Assembly: GCA_964639875.1 (NCBI GenBank)
Contig: CAZXEM010000063.1
Coordinates: 1 to 6,485 of the forward strand
DNA length: 6,485 nt
Source of the DNA: CAZQLW01 sp964639875
Lineage (GTDB): Archaea; Nanobdellota; Nanobdellia; Woesearchaeales; GW2011-AR9
Direction: 5' to 3'
The translations under genes and the position numbers were made by a program. Each line of letters opens with the position of its first letter. The first letter of the stretch is position 1. Under the pieces are notes generated by a model. It worked only from the letters and a program-made list of their open reading frames with translations. It did no database searches and was not told the origin of the DNA. Shown piece after piece: positions 5,474-6,485 of this stretch.

Positions 5474-5486
5474 GAGTATATATTTT
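5474..5486 (-). promoter_or_regulatory. Promoter of the adenylating enzyme-PAP2 operon
   Basis: Read on the minus strand, AAAATATATACTC contains a TATATA core (plus-strand 5477-5482) about 29 bases before the ATG at 5451. The expected transcription start is within a few bases of the ATG. The bases between are purine-rich (GGAAAAAGAAAAAG) but hold no GGTGA. The promoter faces away from that of the receiver gene across the shared intergenic region 5452-5630. Confidence 0.6.
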
Positions 5487-5574
5487 GTCTTTATTAAGCT
5501 TTTCTTATTAAATATGTATTCTTTTAGTAATTATGCTTTCACTGGGTTTTAATTATATTCTGAAACACATAAAT

Positions 5575-5584
5575 CTTTTTAAAC
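5575..5584 (+). promoter_or_regulatory. Probable promoter of the receiver-domain gene
   Basis: CTTTTTAAAC at 5575-5584 is a TATA-like element, with an alternative CATAAA just upstream. It predicts a transcription start near 5606 and a leader of about 25 bases before the ATG at 5631. The remaining intergenic sequence to 5452 is AT-rich, and apart from the divergent promoter I see no gene or RNA in it. Confidence 0.45.
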
Positions 5585-5620
5585 AGAAACCATCTAATAG
5601 TAGTGAATAAAATATTTGAT

Positions 5621-5625
5621 GGTGA
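5621..5625 (+). promoter_or_regulatory. GGTGA ribosome site that sets the receiver-gene start
   Basis: GGTGA at 5621-5625 lies five bases before the ATG at 5631. It rules against the in-frame TTG at 5616 and ATG at 5619, which overlap or precede it. Confidence 0.75.
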
Positions 5626-5630
5626 ATAAT

Positions 5631-6272
5631 ATGGCAGATAATGATTATGAATTGGAAGACACTGATGGTCCTAAAACGTACCACATTGATGAGAAAACAT
5701 TAGATACTGTTTCTGAAGATGTTACTAAGTATCAGGGTATTGAGTATGCACTTATGATTGTTGAAGACAACGATAAACATAGAAAATTAAGAGTTGATGC
5801 TGCAAAATCTGTTTTAGGGAATGATGTTGAATTATGTGTCTGTTCGAATACTTTAGAAGCACAGGAAGAATTAAAAAAATATCATCACGGCTCTCCGAAT
5901 GCTAGATTGGATTTCTTATTAGATTATAATATGGGTGAAAGTAAAGTAAGTAGAAAATCAGCTGAAGGACTTTACATTGAGTCTCCTCATTTTTTACACT
6001 ATTTGAATAATAATTGTGTTGTTATTTTTAATACTGCTAATCCCAATCAAGTTAAACAAGGGCCAGAGATTATGTCAACACAACATAATTATGAAAATGT
6101 ACTTTTTCTTATCGCTGATAAAAATGTAGAATTGAAATTAGAGTCTATCCTGAATATTTATAAAGTTTCTAATGAAGAAATTCTTCAGTTAAGAGAAACA
6201 TCAAAGAAATTTAATTATGATTTGTCAGCGATTTTTGCTGCAAAAAGAGCCAGAGCTAAGAGAAGAAAATAA
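5631..6272 (+). CDS. Response-regulator receiver-domain protein
   Basis: This 213-residue cytoplasmic protein has a single receiver (REC) domain at about 38-178. YALMIVEDN at 39-47 provides the acidic pair Glu45 and Asp46. The phospho-acceptor is probably Asp98 in LLDYNMG, where the usual MP is MG. The switch Thr is Thr135 in IFNTANP. The conserved Lys is Lys164 in IADKN, with Asn in place of the usual Pro. An acidic 37-residue N-terminal extension precedes it. A helical C-terminal region ends in a basic tail rich in Lys and Arg (205-213). No known DNA-binding or enzymatic output domain is visible. The start at 5631 is set by GGTGA at 5621-5625. The stop abuts that of a convergent histidine-kinase-like gene, suggesting a two-component pair. 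The basic tail could bind nucleic acid, but that is a guess. Confidence 0.82.
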   Translation: MADNDYELEDTDGPKTYHIDEKTLDTVSEDVTKYQGIEYALMIVEDNDKHRKLRVDAAKSVLGNDVELCVCSNTLEAQEELKKYHHGSPNARLDFLLDYNMGESKVSRKSAEGLYIESPHFLHYLNNNCVVIFNTANPNQVKQGPEIMSTQHNYENVLFLIADKNVELKLESILNIYKVSNEEILQLRETSKKFNYDLSAIFAAKRARAKRRK

Positions 6273-6485
6273 TTAAATATTTAAACGGTCAAAGTAACAA
6301 TCAATAGTTGTTCCGTTACTGCTTGGTTGATAATGAATAGTAATGTTATGTAATTTTGATATTCTATAAAGATTTTTAGTGCCAAGTCCGCTTTTCTTGT
6401 TTTTATCTTTCTTAGAAGAAATTTCTGTAGTGTTTCCTTTACCAGTTGATAAGTATTCATTAATTTCATCTGCTTTTTCTGGAGT
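6273..6485 (-). CDS. C-terminal end of a histidine-kinase-type ATPase (partial)
   Basis: The minus-strand frame is open from the right edge to a TAA at 6275-6273, giving 70 residues. It ends like a GHKL/HATPase domain of a sensor kinase. An STGKGNTTE segment and a Lys-rich linker precede the G2-type motif SGLGTKNL. The typical RISKLHNITIHYQ helix-strand follows, then NGTTIDCYF as the final strand, matching the G-T-x-F ending of such domains. The H, N and G1 boxes would lie outside the window, so whether it is a true histidine kinase or another GHKL ATPase cannot be settled. The stop codon touches that of the receiver-domain gene with no base between. An overlapping 62-residue ATG-initiated frame at 6281-6469 on the same strand shows no family resemblance and is taken as a shadow. 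Confidence 0.75.
   Translation of the reverse strand, partial: TPEKADEINEYLSTGKGNTTEISSKKDKNKKSGLGTKNLYRISKLHNITIHYQPSSNGTTIDCYFDRLNI

Noticed and set aside
5489..5511. Imperfect repeat CTTTATTAA / CTTATTAA in the divergent intergenic region, considered as an operator.
   Set aside because: It is short, AT-only apart from the first base, and inexact; such matches are expected by chance in this composition.
5616..5630. Earlier in-frame starts (TTG 5616, ATG 5619, GTG 5622) for the receiver gene.
   Set aside because: They precede or overlap the GGTGA ribosome site at 5621-5625, which is well spaced for ATG 5631.
5452..5630. Possible small RNA or tRNA in the longest gene-free gap.
   Set aside because: There is no GC-rich stem, tRNA box or C/D-box pair. 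The region is explained by two divergent promoters.
6281..6469. A 62-residue minus-strand open frame starting with ATG.
   Set aside because: It has no family resemblance or ribosome site, and it overlaps in another frame the open coding sequence that shows histidine-kinase ATPase motifs (SGLGTKNL, NGTTIDCYF) and runs to 6273.

Overview
This is an AT-rich stretch of an archaeal chromosome. It carries archaeal/eukaryotic-type translation genes (Pth2, eL42/L44e, eS27, aIF2-alpha, Nop10). Genes are compact, proteins are rich in Lys, Asn and Ile, and promoters are archaeal, with TATA boxes about 27 bases from the start. The overall look suggests a DPANN-type archaeon such as Woesearchaeota or Pacearchaeota. 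That placement is inferred from composition and gene order, not from a marker phylogeny.

Layout. (1) Bases 1-260 hold the end of an unrecognised gene. (2) Bases 314-2243 are a plus-strand translation block: pth2, then rpl44e-rps27e (1-base gap), then eif2a-nop10 (4-base gap). pth2, rpl44e and eif2a each have a TATA box 25-33 bases before the ATG and so are probably leaderless. (3) Bases 2317-3443 are a two-gene plus-strand operon: a 90-residue protein with a possible helix-turn-helix, overlapping by one base (TAATG) an alpha/beta-hydrolase with an intact Ser-Asp-His triad. (4) Bases 5451-3433 on the minus strand are a two-gene operon: a PaaK/CapK-like adenylate-forming enzyme, then a PAP2-family membrane phosphatase. 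The phosphatase overlaps the 3' end of the hydrolase gene by 11 bases. (5) Bases 5631-6272 on the plus strand encode a receiver-domain protein. Its stop codon directly abuts that of a minus-strand gene entering from the right edge. That gene encodes the C-terminal end of a histidine-kinase-type ATPase, and it is in a different frame from the longest ATG-initiated minus ORF there.

How the parts may work together. The left half is housekeeping: ribosome structure, initiation, peptidyl-tRNA recycling and H/ACA RNP. The right half looks accessory: possible acyl or lipid chemistry (adenylation, hydrolysis, lipid-phosphate removal) next to a probable two-component signalling pair. The link between the enzymes and the signalling pair rests only on adjacency. 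The ligase and receiver genes are divergent and share a 179-base intergenic region. No tRNA, rRNA, CRISPR array or mobile element was seen, and no gene-free gap exceeds 300 bases.
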